The notes below the pieces were generated by a model that was not told the DNA's origin, ran no database searches, and worked only from the letters and a program-made list of their open reading frames with translations. The translations under genes and the position numbers were made by a program. Positions 1 through 5,046 of a DNA stretch of 5,403 bases are shown one piece after another. This DNA is from Gammaproteobacteria bacterium (GTDB lineage Bacteria; Pseudomonadota; Gammaproteobacteria; Steroidobacterales; Steroidobacteraceae): positions 1-5,403 of the forward strand of contig JASHSR010000037.1 in assembly GCA_030038645.1 (NCBI GenBank). The letters run 5' to 3'. Each line of letters starts with the position of its first letter. Positions within the stretch are counted from its first letter, which is position 1.

Positions 1-993
1 ACCGGAACGATGTCGGCGCCGGTAGGCGCGCGGCGTCAAACCGAAGACCCGGCGAAAAGCGCGGCCGTATTGACTGACGCTGCAGAAGCCGAAGTCGAAC
101 GCGATGTCCGACACCGAACGCGGCTGCGCGGGCGCGATCAGGACCCGCGCACTTTCCTCGAGGCGGCGACGCACGATGTATTGAGACACCGTCTCGCGCT
201 GATGCGAGAATGAGTAGTGCAGATTTCGAGTGGTCATCTGCAGGGCCGTGGCGACGCGTCCCGGCGCGAGGTCCGGCTCGAGCAGATGCGATTCGATATA
301 GGCGACGGCCCTCGCCCGGTGGGACTTGGCCGACGTTTCGGAGCGCGGCAGTTCCGGCAGGCTCGTGTACGCGCTCGCGACGAGCTCGAGAACTCCGTGC
401 ACGACCTGAGGATGCATCACGGCCGCCGACTCTGCGCGGCATCGACCCCAGAACTGGGTGAGCAGAGTCGAGGCGAAGCCGCTCACGCCCTGGTCTCCCG
501 CCATCGCGACGCCTGCCATCGGTTCCGGGCAGGGCAGGTAACGACGCAACACGTACCGCGGCATCGCCACGATGAGCTTGCGCAGAGGCGTCTCGTGGAC
601 CGACTCGTAGGGCTCCATCGACGCGCTGGTGTGCAGCGCGAAGTCTCCGGGCCTCAAGCGCGTCTCACGGCCCCACTGGCGGTCGGTGCTTTCGCCGTCG
701 AGGACGAGCTGAATCGACCACATGGGCCCGAACGTCAGCGGCGCCTTTGAGGCCGGAACGCGGAGCGCTCCGGGGTCGCAGCGTACCTCGACCAGCCAGA
801 CGTCGCCGATCTTGATGCGGGTCAGCTCGGCCGAGAAGCTCTGAGAGTCGGCCGGCTCGAATGCGGCGGCCGTGACCGCGCTGCTCAACAGGCGGTTCCA
901 GTACACCGCTCTGTGCCGTGCGGGCAGCCCGGCGGTCGAGAATACTTCGAATTGCGGCACACTCGTCCGGCTCGTCGTCGCTCTCGGCGCCAT
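1..993 (-). CDS. AraC-family transcriptional regulator with AraC-binding-like N-terminal domain (3' end cut by window edge)
   Basis: A cytoplasmic DNA-binding regulator. Reading the minus strand from the ATG at 993-991 gives 331 codons without a stop, running off the left edge. Residues about 20-190 look like the ligand-sensing/dimerisation domain of the FeaR/NphR/XylS-like group (YWNRLLSSAV near 31, RIKIGDVWLVEV near 59, RLRPGDFALHTSASMEPYE near 112). Residues about 225-326 are the double helix-turn-helix: first HTH around 242-265, second at SVSDIAFDFGF (293-303) followed by the family signature FRRVFGLTPRAYR (313-325). Family members are about 310-340 residues, so only a few residues should be missing. 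The start is firm: GGAG lies 6 nt upstream (1003-1000), and an in-frame TGA at 999-997 rules out an earlier start. It is divergent from the Nudix and alcohol dehydrogenase genes, which makes them candidate targets. The effector is unknown; related regulators often sense aromatic compounds or amines. Confidence 0.93.
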   Translation of the reverse strand, partial: MAPRATTSRTSVPQFEVFSTAGLPARHRAVYWNRLLSSAVTAAAFEPADSQSFSAELTRIKIGDVWLVEVRCDPGALRVPASKAPLTFGPMWSIQLVLDGESTDRQWGRETRLRPGDFALHTSASMEPYESVHETPLRKLIVAMPRYVLRRYLPCPEPMAGVAMAGDQGVSGFASTLLTQFWGRCRAESAAVMHPQVVHGVLELVASAYTSLPELPRSETSAKSHRARAVAYIESHLLEPDLAPGRVATALQMTTRNLHYSFSHQRETVSQYIVRRRLEESARVLIAPAQPRSVSDIAFDFGFCSVSQYGRAFRRVFGLTPRAYRRRHRSG

Positions 994-1138
994 GCGTCAC
1001 TCCGCTCGCTGAAACTGGCTCGCCCCATGAGGTACCCGCAGCCACCACGATGCAGAACATGCCGCGCCGCGTGCAGGAGTGTACCCGAAACGACGCGACG
1101 AGCCGCTCGGAAAGCGCCCCGGCCGCGGTCGGCAACGC

Positions 1139-1158
1139 GCTCTCTCGTGTGAGAGAGC
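1139..1158 (-). repeat. Perfect 8-bp inverted repeat with 4-nt loop in the regulator's leader
   Basis: GCTCTCTC (1139-1146) and GAGAGAGC (1151-1158) are exact reverse complements separated by GTGT, so RNA from either strand could form an 8-bp hairpin. No T-run follows on either side, so it is not a standard intrinsic terminator. If the regulator is transcribed from the promoter proposed at 1176-1207, the hairpin lies in its 5' leader about 145 nt before the start codon. It could equally be a protein-binding dyad. Confidence 0.6.
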
Positions 1159-1175
1159 CAAGCGTCCAGGAGGGA

Positions 1176-1207
1176 AGAATAGCATTTTAGCGAAATGCAC
1201 TCGTCAA
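1176..1207 (-). promoter_or_regulatory. Candidate promoter of the AraC-family gene
   Basis: On the minus strand TTGACG (1207-1202, 5 of 6 matches to the -35 consensus) is followed 20 nt later by TATTCT (1181-1176, 4 of 6), preceded by TG one base upstream (1184-1183), giving an extended -10 of the form TGnTATTCT. The 20-nt spacer is longer than the preferred 17, so activity may need a protein or rely mainly on the extended -10. The implied leader is about 175 nt. A 6-bp dyad (1182-1198) sits between the two boxes. Confidence 0.35.
1182..1198. repeat. Operator-like dyad inside the candidate regulator promoter
   Basis: GCATTT (1182-1187) and AAATGC (1193-1198) are perfect inverted arms around TAGCG. 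The dyad occupies most of the spacer between the proposed -35 and -10 boxes of the leftward promoter, where a bound protein would block or reshape the promoter. AraC proteins usually bind direct repeats, so a different regulator may be involved, or the symmetry may be chance. Confidence 0.4.
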
Positions 1208-1221
1208 ATAACGAAGAGCGC

Positions 1222-1246
1222 GCTTCGACGAAGCCAAAGCATTGGC
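1222..1246. repeat. Two overlapping short inverted repeats
   Basis: GCTTCGACGAAGC (1222-1234) is a 13-nt palindrome around a central A, and GCCAA-AGCA-TTGGC (1233-1246) is a 5-bp dyad sharing two bases with it. Together they form a compact symmetric block 15-40 bp upstream of the proposed -35 box of the leftward promoter. Either could be an operator or a chance pattern; no T-run suggests termination. Confidence 0.35.
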
Positions 1247-1307
1247 GCTTGCGCGCCGCTCGACGCTCACCGAGTGGTTACGATGCAAAAGACTGCGCCG
1301 GCGCGGC

Positions 1308-1335
1308 TTTGAGGTATCAAGAATATAAATATGAT
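1308..1335 (+). promoter_or_regulatory. Candidate promoter of the Nudix gene
   Basis: In the AT-rich stretch just upstream of the gene, TATGAT (1330-1335) matches the -10 consensus at 5 of 6 positions, with overlapping alternative TATAAA at 1324-1329. The best -35 candidates are weak: TTTGAG (1308-1313, 16-nt spacer) or TTGAGG (1309-1314, 15-nt spacer). A start near 1342 would give a leader of only about 20 nt. The weak -35 fits an activated promoter. Confidence 0.35.
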
Positions 1336-1364
1336 GTGAGGTCGACGGGGGGAATGAGACTAAA

Positions 1365-1781
1365 ATGACGGCCTCGACGTTGAGCAGGGGTCACGTGTTT
1401 CCGATATCGATAAAGGGAGTGGTCCTCTCACCCCGGGACGAGGTCGTTCTGCTGCTCAACGAGCGCGACGAGTGGGAGTTGCCGGGCGGCCGCATCGAGC
1501 TCGGCGAGTCCCCGACCGAGTGTCTCGCCAGGGAGATTCTCGAGGAGCTCGACATCCAGGTTCGGGTGGGGCCGCCGGTCGACACCTACCTGTTCGAGGT
1601 GCTGCCGGGAAGGCACGTGTTCATCGCGACCTACCGGTGCATTGTTGTGGGATCCTTTAAGCCGGCTTTGAGCTCCGAGCACAAGCGCGTCGGCTTGTTC
1701 GCGCCGGACGCGCTTCCGCCGAATCTCCCGAGAGGCTATCGTGCGTCGATCGCGGCCGTGATGGCCGAGCGCGTGACCTGA
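1365..1781 (+). CDS. Nudix hydrolase
   Basis: A small cytoplasmic hydrolase of nucleoside diphosphates linked to another moiety; the substrate (ADP-ribose, a nucleotide sugar, an oxidised dNTP or another) cannot be read from sequence. The 138-residue product is a single Nudix domain. The Nudix box is at residues 42-64: G42, E48, then REILEELDI with the metal-binding glutamates E57, E60 and E61. The usual glycine before the last hydrophobic residue is Asp63, a tolerated change in many members. Upstream GVVLSPRDEVVLLLNERDEWELPGG forms the expected strands, and LFAPDALPPNLPRGYRASI near the end is typical of the family. The start is the only in-frame ATG near the N-terminus and lacks a well-spaced Shine-Dalgarno; a run of G at 1347-1352 is 12 nt away. 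A four-codon ORF (1354-1368) overlaps it. The alcohol dehydrogenase follows 82 bp downstream on the same strand and may be cotranscribed. Confidence 0.93.
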   Translation: MTASTLSRGHVFPISIKGVVLSPRDEVVLLLNERDEWELPGGRIELGESPTECLAREILEELDIQVRVGPPVDTYLFEVLPGRHVFIATYRCIVVGSFKPALSSEHKRVGLFAPDALPPNLPRGYRASIAAVMAERVT

Positions 1782-1798
1782 GCGGGCGGGGGTCGGTC

Positions 1799-1819
1799 GC
1801 GGGCCGCGGGCCGCGGGTC
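1799..1819 (+). repeat. Tandem 7-bp GC-rich repeat between Nudix and dehydrogenase genes
   Basis: Three consecutive heptamers, GCGGGCC, GCGGGCC and GCGGGTC, lie in the 82-bp spacer. The spacer is almost entirely G and C up to about 1835 and contains overlapping CCGCGG palindromes. It could fold strongly in RNA or vary in copy number by slippage. There is no T-run, so it is not a standard terminator. A clear Shine-Dalgarno for the next gene (GGGAGG, 1852-1857) follows. Confidence 0.6.
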
Positions 1820-1863
1820 GCGCCGGCGGGCGCCGCTTCGAAGGCCTTTGCGGGAGGGTCACC

Positions 1864-3051
1864 GTGAGAGTACGAGCGGCGGTCTCGCGAGCGGGACAGC
1901 CCCATCCGATGATTGAAGAGCTCGAGCTCGGCGAACCCCGGGCGGACGAGGTGCTGGTGCGTGTCGTCGCGGCCGGCATTTGCCACACGGACCTGTACTG
2001 CCACGCGGGGCTTGGCGTTCCGATACCGACGCCGATCGTGCTCGGGCACGAGGGCGCGGGAATCGTTGAAGCGGTGGGCGGCGGGGTGAGCGAGCTGGCG
2101 GTCGGCGACCACGTCGTCTTGAGCGGCGCCTCCTGCGGCCAGTGTCCGAAGTGCCGCGCGGGCCGGCCGACCTATTGCCGCGATGCTATGAAGCTGAGCT
2201 TCGGCGGCATGCGGGTCGACGGCTCCTCGCCGCTCAGCCGGCACGGCGAGCTCATCCATGGCATGTTCTTCGCTCAATCCTCGTTTGCGACGCACGTCGT
2301 CGCGCCGGAGAGATCTGCGGTGCGGGTCGCGCAGGATCTGCCGCTGGATCGGCTCGGGCCCCTCGGATGCGGCATCATCACCGGAGCGGGCTCCGTCCTC
2401 GAGGCGTTCCGGCTGCATGCGGGCGATTCCATCGTGGTCTTCGGCGTGGGCAGCGTCGGGCTCGCCGCGGTGATGGCTGCGCGCATCGCCGGCGCATCGC
2501 GCATCGTCGCCGTCGATATCTCGGCGAAGCGCCTGCGGCTCGCGAGCGAGCTGGGCGCGACCGACGCGATCGCCTCGGATGAGAAGACGGCCGGCATCTT
2601 GCGCGAGATCGTCCGCGACGGATTCACATTCAGCTTCAATACGACGAGCGTCCCGGAGGTGTTCACGCTCGCCGCCGAGTGCCTCGCCATGGAAGGCACG
2701 GCGGGGTTCGTGACTCGGCCAAGAGGAGGGTGGACGCCGGACATCGCGAAGCTGCTCGCCTCCGGGCGAAGGCTCCAGGGCATCCTCGGCGGCAGCGCCG
2801 CCCCGAAGGTGCTCATCCCGCTGATGATCGACTACTGGCGCCAGGGCCGCTTTCCGTTCGATCGGCTGATCCGCGAGTTTCCGTTCGAGAAGATCGGCGA
2901 CGCTTGGGAGGCTTGCGCGCAAGGCGCGGTCGTCAAGCCGGTGCTGGTGATGGCGCCGAGCGACTCCAAGGCACCGGGCGCCTCCGAGGCGCCGAGCGGA
3001 TCTCGACCGCCGGGCGGCTCTCAGCCGAGCGGCTCTCAGGCGTCGAGCTGA
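1864..3051 (+). CDS. Zinc-dependent aryl/benzyl-alcohol dehydrogenase (MDR superfamily)
   Basis: A cytoplasmic medium-chain dehydrogenase that would oxidise a primary, probably aromatic, alcohol to the aldehyde with NAD+. In the 395-residue product the catalytic zinc ligands are C40 (GICHTD), H62-E63 (GHEGAGIVEAVG) and C169 (GPLGCGIITGAG). The structural zinc is bound by C91, C94, C97 and C105. The Rossmann motif GVGSVG is at 194-199, and D218 (IVAVDIS) at the end of the second strand predicts NAD over NADP. FFAQSSFATHVV (135-146) and the stretch from YWRQGRFPFDRLI (324-336) to EFPFEKIGDAWE closely resemble XylB-type benzyl-alcohol dehydrogenases. The GTG start is supported by GGGAGG 6 nt upstream and by matching the family N-terminus. 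Family members normally end near residue 363 (KPVLVMA); here 32 Ser/Pro/Gly/Ala-rich residues are added. It follows the Nudix gene on the same strand and converges on the acyl-CoA synthetase gene. Exact substrate unknown. Confidence 0.94.
   Translation: MRVRAAVSRAGQPHPMIEELELGEPRADEVLVRVVAAGICHTDLYCHAGLGVPIPTPIVLGHEGAGIVEAVGGGVSELAVGDHVVLSGASCGQCPKCRAGRPTYCRDAMKLSFGGMRVDGSSPLSRHGELIHGMFFAQSSFATHVVAPERSAVRVAQDLPLDRLGPLGCGIITGAGSVLEAFRLHAGDSIVVFGVGSVGLAAVMAARIAGASRIVAVDISAKRLRLASELGATDAIASDEKTAGILREIVRDGFTFSFNTTSVPEVFTLAAECLAMEGTAGFVTRPRGGWTPDIAKLLASGRRLQGILGGSAAPKVLIPLMIDYWRQGRFPFDRLIREFPFEKIGDAWEACAQGAVVKPVLVMAPSDSKAPGASEAPSGSRPPGGSQPSGSQASS
2953..3039 (+). repeat. 18-nt repeats encoding hexapeptides at the dehydrogenase C-terminus
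   Basis: The last residues read as hexapeptides APSDSK (2953-2970), APGASE (2971-2988), APSGSR (2989-3006) and PPGGSQ (3007-3024), then a five-residue copy PSGSQ (3025-3039), and finally ASS before the stop. The pattern is (A/P)-P-(S/G)-x-S-x. The DNA is also similar between copies (for example gcgccgagcg starts copies 1 and 3), which suggests tandem duplication followed by divergence. The tail lies beyond the catalytic fold and is predicted to be disordered. Confidence 0.75.
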
Positions 3052-3053
3052 AG

Positions 3054-3066
3054 GCGGCGATGCCGC
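3054..3066. terminator. Weak hairpin in the 30-bp convergent gap, possible bidirectional stop
   Basis: The gap between the two stop codons (3052-3081) holds GCGGC-GAT-GCCGC (3054-3066), a 5-bp GC stem with a 3-nt loop, and an alternative outer pairing GGCGG (3053-3057) with CCGCC (3076-3080). Neither is followed by a T-run, so this is at best a poor intrinsic terminator. The position between convergent genes is the only other support. Confidence 0.2.
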
Positions 3067-3081
3067 GCGCGGAATCCGCCG

Positions 3082-4698
3082 TCAGGCCGTCTCGATGCTC
3101 GATACCGCGGCGAGGCCGAGCAGCTCGATCTCCGCCTCGCGGATCCGGAACTTCTGAATCTTTCCCGTCACCGTCATCGGAAACTGCTCGACGAGCCGGA
3201 TGTGCTCCGGAACCTTGAAGTGCGCGATGCGGCCGGCACAGAACTCCCGCAATTCCTCCCCCGTCACCGTCGCCCCCGGTTTCGACCGGATCCAGGCCAC
3301 TACTTTCTCGCCGAGCTTGGCATCGGGTACCCCGACGACCTGCACGTCGGCCACTTTCGGGTGTGTATAGAGGAACTCCTCGATCTCGCGCGGATACACG
3401 TTCTCCCCGCCGCGGATGATCATGTCCTTGACGCGGCCCGTGATGCGAAACAGTCCGTCCGGCCGCATCGTCGCAAGATCTCCGGTGTGCAGCCATCCGT
3501 CCCGATCGATCGCGAGTGCCGTCGCTTGCGGATCGTCGTCGTATCCCTGCATCACGAGGTAGCCGCGCGTGCAGAGCTCGCCCTGCTCGCCGACCGGAAC
3601 CGTGTTGCCCATGGGATCGACGATCTTCACTTCGGTGTTCGGGTAGGCACCGCCGACGGTTCCGACCCGGTCCTCGAGGGGAGCGTCTACCGCGGATCCG
3701 GTGACGACGGGCGAGGCTTCCGTCTGGCCGTAGGCGATCGTCATTTGGGGGCAATGCATGTCGCTCACGACGCGGCGCATCACTTCAGTCGGGCAGGGCG
3801 AGCCCGCCATCACGCCCGAGCGAAGGCTCGTGAAGTCGCGCCGGTGAAACTCCGGGTGATCGAGCTGCGCGATGAACATCGTCGGCACGCCGTAGATCAC
3901 CGTGCCGCGATAGCGCTCGATCGCAGCCATCGTCGCTGCCGCATCGAAAGTCGGCGCCGGCAGAATCATCGCCGCTCCGACCGTGATCACCGGGATCGTC
4001 CCGGCGACGCAGCCGAAGCAGTGATACATGGGCACCGGGACGATGATCCGGTCGTCCGCCGTGATTTGCAGGGACTGGGCGAGGAGCCAGCCGTTGTTGA
4101 CGACGTTGCGGTGAGTCAGCAGGACGCCCTTGGGGGAGCCGGTGGTCCCCGAGGTGTACTGCATGTTGGTCGTCTCATCTGGGGACACACGGATCGCTCC
4201 GACCGGACGGGATGACGCGACGAAGTCGCTCCAGGATGAGGTGCCGAGATAGATCGCCTCGCGCAGCGCGAGCTCCGCTTGCGAGGCGCACGCTTCCTCG
4301 AGAGTCGCGCGATAGTCGGTGCGCCGATCGCGCTCGTGCAGAAAGAGTGCGCGCATGCGGGACTTTCGCAGCACATAGGCGAGCTCCGATGAGCGGTACG
4401 CCGGATTGACGTTGACCAGCGTGAGGCCGGCGCGCGCGGCGGCGAGCTGCAGGTACAGCCACTCTGCGCAGTTCGTCGCCCAAACTCCGAAGCGGTCGCC
4501 GGGCTCGAGTCCCAGCGCGAGGAGCGCCCCGGCGACTCGCTCGACCTGCGCCGCCAGCTCGCGGAAGCTCAAATGAATATTTTGAAACGGCACGATCAGA
4601 GCGTCGGCGTCCGGCCGGCGCGCTGCCGTCCGCGCGAACGCCGTGTAGAGCGTCTCATCGAGCAGGGGCTGCTCGGGACCGTGGGCGTAGCTCAACAT
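3082..4698 (-). CDS. AMP-forming acyl-CoA synthetase (ANL superfamily, ACSF2-like fatty/aryl acid ligase)
   Basis: Activates a carboxylic acid with ATP to an acyl-adenylate and then to the acyl-CoA thioester. Numbered from the chosen start (538 residues), the phosphate-binding loop YTSGTTGSPKG is at 181-191, the A5 motif YGQTE at 323-327, WLHTGD at 402-407, the hinge region GRVKDMIIRGGENVYPREIE at 421-440, and the C-terminal catalytic lysine K513 in MTVTGKIQK. All core motifs are intact. The length and the segments VNVNPAYRSSELAYVLRKS and GSPCPTEVMRRVV match the medium/long-chain ACSF2-like branch, which also includes ligases for cyclic or aromatic acids, so chain length and ring preference are uncertain. 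I chose the ATG at 4698-4696 because GGAGG lies exactly 7 nt upstream; an in-frame ATG 27 nt earlier has no ribosome binding site. It is convergent with the alcohol dehydrogenase and divergent from the glutathione transferase. Transcription is probably from the promoter at 4787-4815. Confidence 0.95.
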   Translation of the reverse strand: MLSYAHGPEQPLLDETLYTAFARTAARRPDADALIVPFQNIHLSFRELAAQVERVAGALLALGLEPGDRFGVWATNCAEWLYLQLAAARAGLTLVNVNPAYRSSELAYVLRKSRMRALFLHERDRRTDYRATLEEACASQAELALREAIYLGTSSWSDFVASSRPVGAIRVSPDETTNMQYTSGTTGSPKGVLLTHRNVVNNGWLLAQSLQITADDRIIVPVPMYHCFGCVAGTIPVITVGAAMILPAPTFDAAATMAAIERYRGTVIYGVPTMFIAQLDHPEFHRRDFTSLRSGVMAGSPCPTEVMRRVVSDMHCPQMTIAYGQTEASPVVTGSAVDAPLEDRVGTVGGAYPNTEVKIVDPMGNTVPVGEQGELCTRGYLVMQGYDDDPQATALAIDRDGWLHTGDLATMRPDGLFRITGRVKDMIIRGGENVYPREIEEFLYTHPKVADVQVVGVPDAKLGEKVVAWIRSKPGATVTGEELREFCAGRIAHFKVPEHIRLVEQFPMTVTGKIQKFRIREAEIELLGLAAVSSIETA

Positions 4699-4705
4699 CG
4701 CTCGG

Positions 4706-4710
4706 CCTCC
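4706..4710 (-). promoter_or_regulatory. Shine-Dalgarno that fixes the acyl-CoA synthetase start
   Basis: On the minus strand GGAGG (4710-4706) is followed by the 7-nt spacer CCGAGCG and ATG at 4698-4696. The alternative upstream ATG at 4725-4723 is preceded only by GC-rich sequence without a comparable motif, so the shorter 538-residue product is preferred. Confidence 0.8.
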
Positions 4711-4786
4711 GGATTGCAGCGGCATGGCGCATCCGCGGGATCGGGGCTGGTTCGGCCCTGTGCGCCCGGCGCGTCGAGCCCGTTTC

Positions 4787-4815
4787 AGTATAGGCCGATC
4801 ACACGACCCGGACAG
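4787..4815 (-). promoter_or_regulatory. Candidate promoter of the acyl-CoA synthetase gene
   Basis: On the minus strand TATACT (4792-4787) matches the -10 consensus at 5 of 6 positions and is preceded, with the optimal 17-nt spacer, by CTGTCC (4815-4810), a weak -35 with 3 of 6 matches. A transcript would start near 4780 and have a leader of about 80 nt before the ATG at 4698. Confidence 0.4.
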
Positions 4816-4860
4816 CGGGCGGCCCGGCGCACGACGATATGAGATTTAAAATTAAGAAAC

Positions 4861-4872
4861 TAATATATATTA
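4861..4872. repeat. 12-bp AT palindrome
   Basis: TAATATATATTA is exactly self-complementary. It lies just upstream of the consensus -10 box at 4879-4884, in the area where a -35 box would be expected. Short AT palindromes arise easily by chance in such AT-rich DNA, so its role is uncertain. Confidence 0.4.
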
Positions 4873-4873
4873 T

Positions 4874-4894
4874 TGATATATAATGTGAATATCA
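4874..4894. promoter_or_regulatory. Operator-like dyad centred on the glutathione transferase -10 box
   Basis: TGATAT (4874-4879) and ATATCA (4889-4894) are perfect 6-bp inverted arms separated by 9 nt, giving a 21-bp dyad. The TATAAT box lies in its centre (4879-4884). The size and AT-rich arms fit a dimeric TetR-, MarR- or GntR-type repressor that would occlude RNA polymerase, but no such regulator is encoded in the window and the AT bias raises the chance of accidental symmetry. Confidence 0.4.
4879..4884 (+). promoter_or_regulatory. Consensus -10 box, probable promoter of the glutathione transferase gene
   Basis: TATAAT matches the sigma-70 -10 consensus exactly. At 16-18 nt upstream the sequence (around 4855-4862) does not resemble a -35 box, and there is no extended -10 TG, so an activator or upstream AT-rich contacts may be needed. 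Transcription would start near 4891, leaving a leader of about 155 nt before the gene. Confidence 0.45.
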
Positions 4895-5046
4895 TTCTAA
4901 AACCTCCGGGATGGTCGCTGCGGGCATCCTCGGCGCTCGCGCAGAGCTCGGTGTGACCGCCATGATGTCGCACGGCCGGTATGCTGCGCAGGGCGACGAG
5001 CGACAGACGCTCCCCATCGAGCCGGCGACGACCGAGAGGCTTGAGC

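Larger units (their letters stand above)
994..1364. other. Divergent intergenic region between the AraC regulator and the Nudix gene
   Basis: No convincing gene is present. The part nearest the regulator (about 994-1170) is GC-rich; two AT-rich patches (about 1172-1212 and 1315-1368) carry promoter-like boxes facing left and right respectively. Short inverted repeats cluster at 1139-1158, 1182-1198, 1222-1234 and 1233-1246. An 11-nt near-identical direct repeat, ACGATGCA(G/A)AA, occurs at 1047-1057 and 1280-1290. This layout fits a shared control region, probably bound by the adjacent AraC protein, but no binding site can be assigned from sequence alone. Confidence 0.6.
4838..4902. other. AT-rich island in a GC-rich background
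   Basis: Only 9 of the 60 bases at 4841-4900 are G or C, in sharp contrast to flanks that are mostly G+C. The island contains TTTAAAATTAA (4845-4855), the palindrome TAATATATATTA (4861-4872), a consensus TATAAT box (4879-4884) and the dyad TGATAT-N9-ATATCA (4874-4894). Such DNA melts easily, is likely bent, and is the kind of tract bound by H-NS/MvaT-type silencers in GC-rich bacteria. It most simply serves as a promoter upstream region, but it could also mark an insertion or recombination scar. Confidence 0.7.
4699..5046. other. Divergent intergenic region between acyl-CoA synthetase and glutathione transferase genes
   Basis: This 348-bp stretch has three parts. From 4699 to about 4835 it is GC-rich and contains the synthetase ribosome binding site and a leftward promoter candidate. 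From about 4838 to 4902 it is very AT-rich, with a rightward -10 box and dyad symmetry. From about 4903 to 5046 it is GC-rich again and would form a leader of roughly 155 nt for the glutathione transferase gene. Frames in this last part stay open on both strands, but none is recognisable as a protein and none has decisive start signals. Confidence 0.6.

Noticed and set aside
997..1200. Minus-strand 67-codon frame directly upstream of, and in phase with, the AraC gene
   Set aside because: It ends at the TGA just before the regulator's ATG and its translation resembles no regulator N-terminus. I treat it as leader sequence, not as a broken 5' end.
1079..1312. Plus-strand 77-codon frame in the divergent intergenic region
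   Set aside because: GTG start without a clear ribosome binding site, basic low-complexity product, and it crosses the inverted repeats and AT-rich promoter area.
1779..1863. Intrinsic terminator between the Nudix and dehydrogenase genes
   Set aside because: The sequence can fold because it is GC-rich, but no T-run follows any stem, so I annotate only the tandem repeat.
1657..2922. Long minus-strand open frame (421 codons) opposite the dehydrogenase
   Set aside because: Low-complexity Arg/Ala/Asp-rich translation with no family motifs; it is antisense to a gene with all zinc and NAD motifs intact, as expected in GC-rich DNA.
3202..4215. Long plus-strand open frame (337 codons) opposite the acyl-CoA synthetase
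   Set aside because: His/Arg-rich translation without recognisable domains; it mirrors a fully conserved ligase on the other strand.
4699..4725. Nine-residue N-terminal extension of the acyl-CoA synthetase from the ATG at 4725
   Set aside because: No Shine-Dalgarno before it, and the next ATG has GGAGG at ideal spacing inside this stretch.
4838..4902. AT-rich island as a replication origin or attachment site
   Set aside because: No DnaA-box cluster, iteron array, integrase gene, tRNA gene or flanking direct repeat is visible; a promoter region is the simpler reading.
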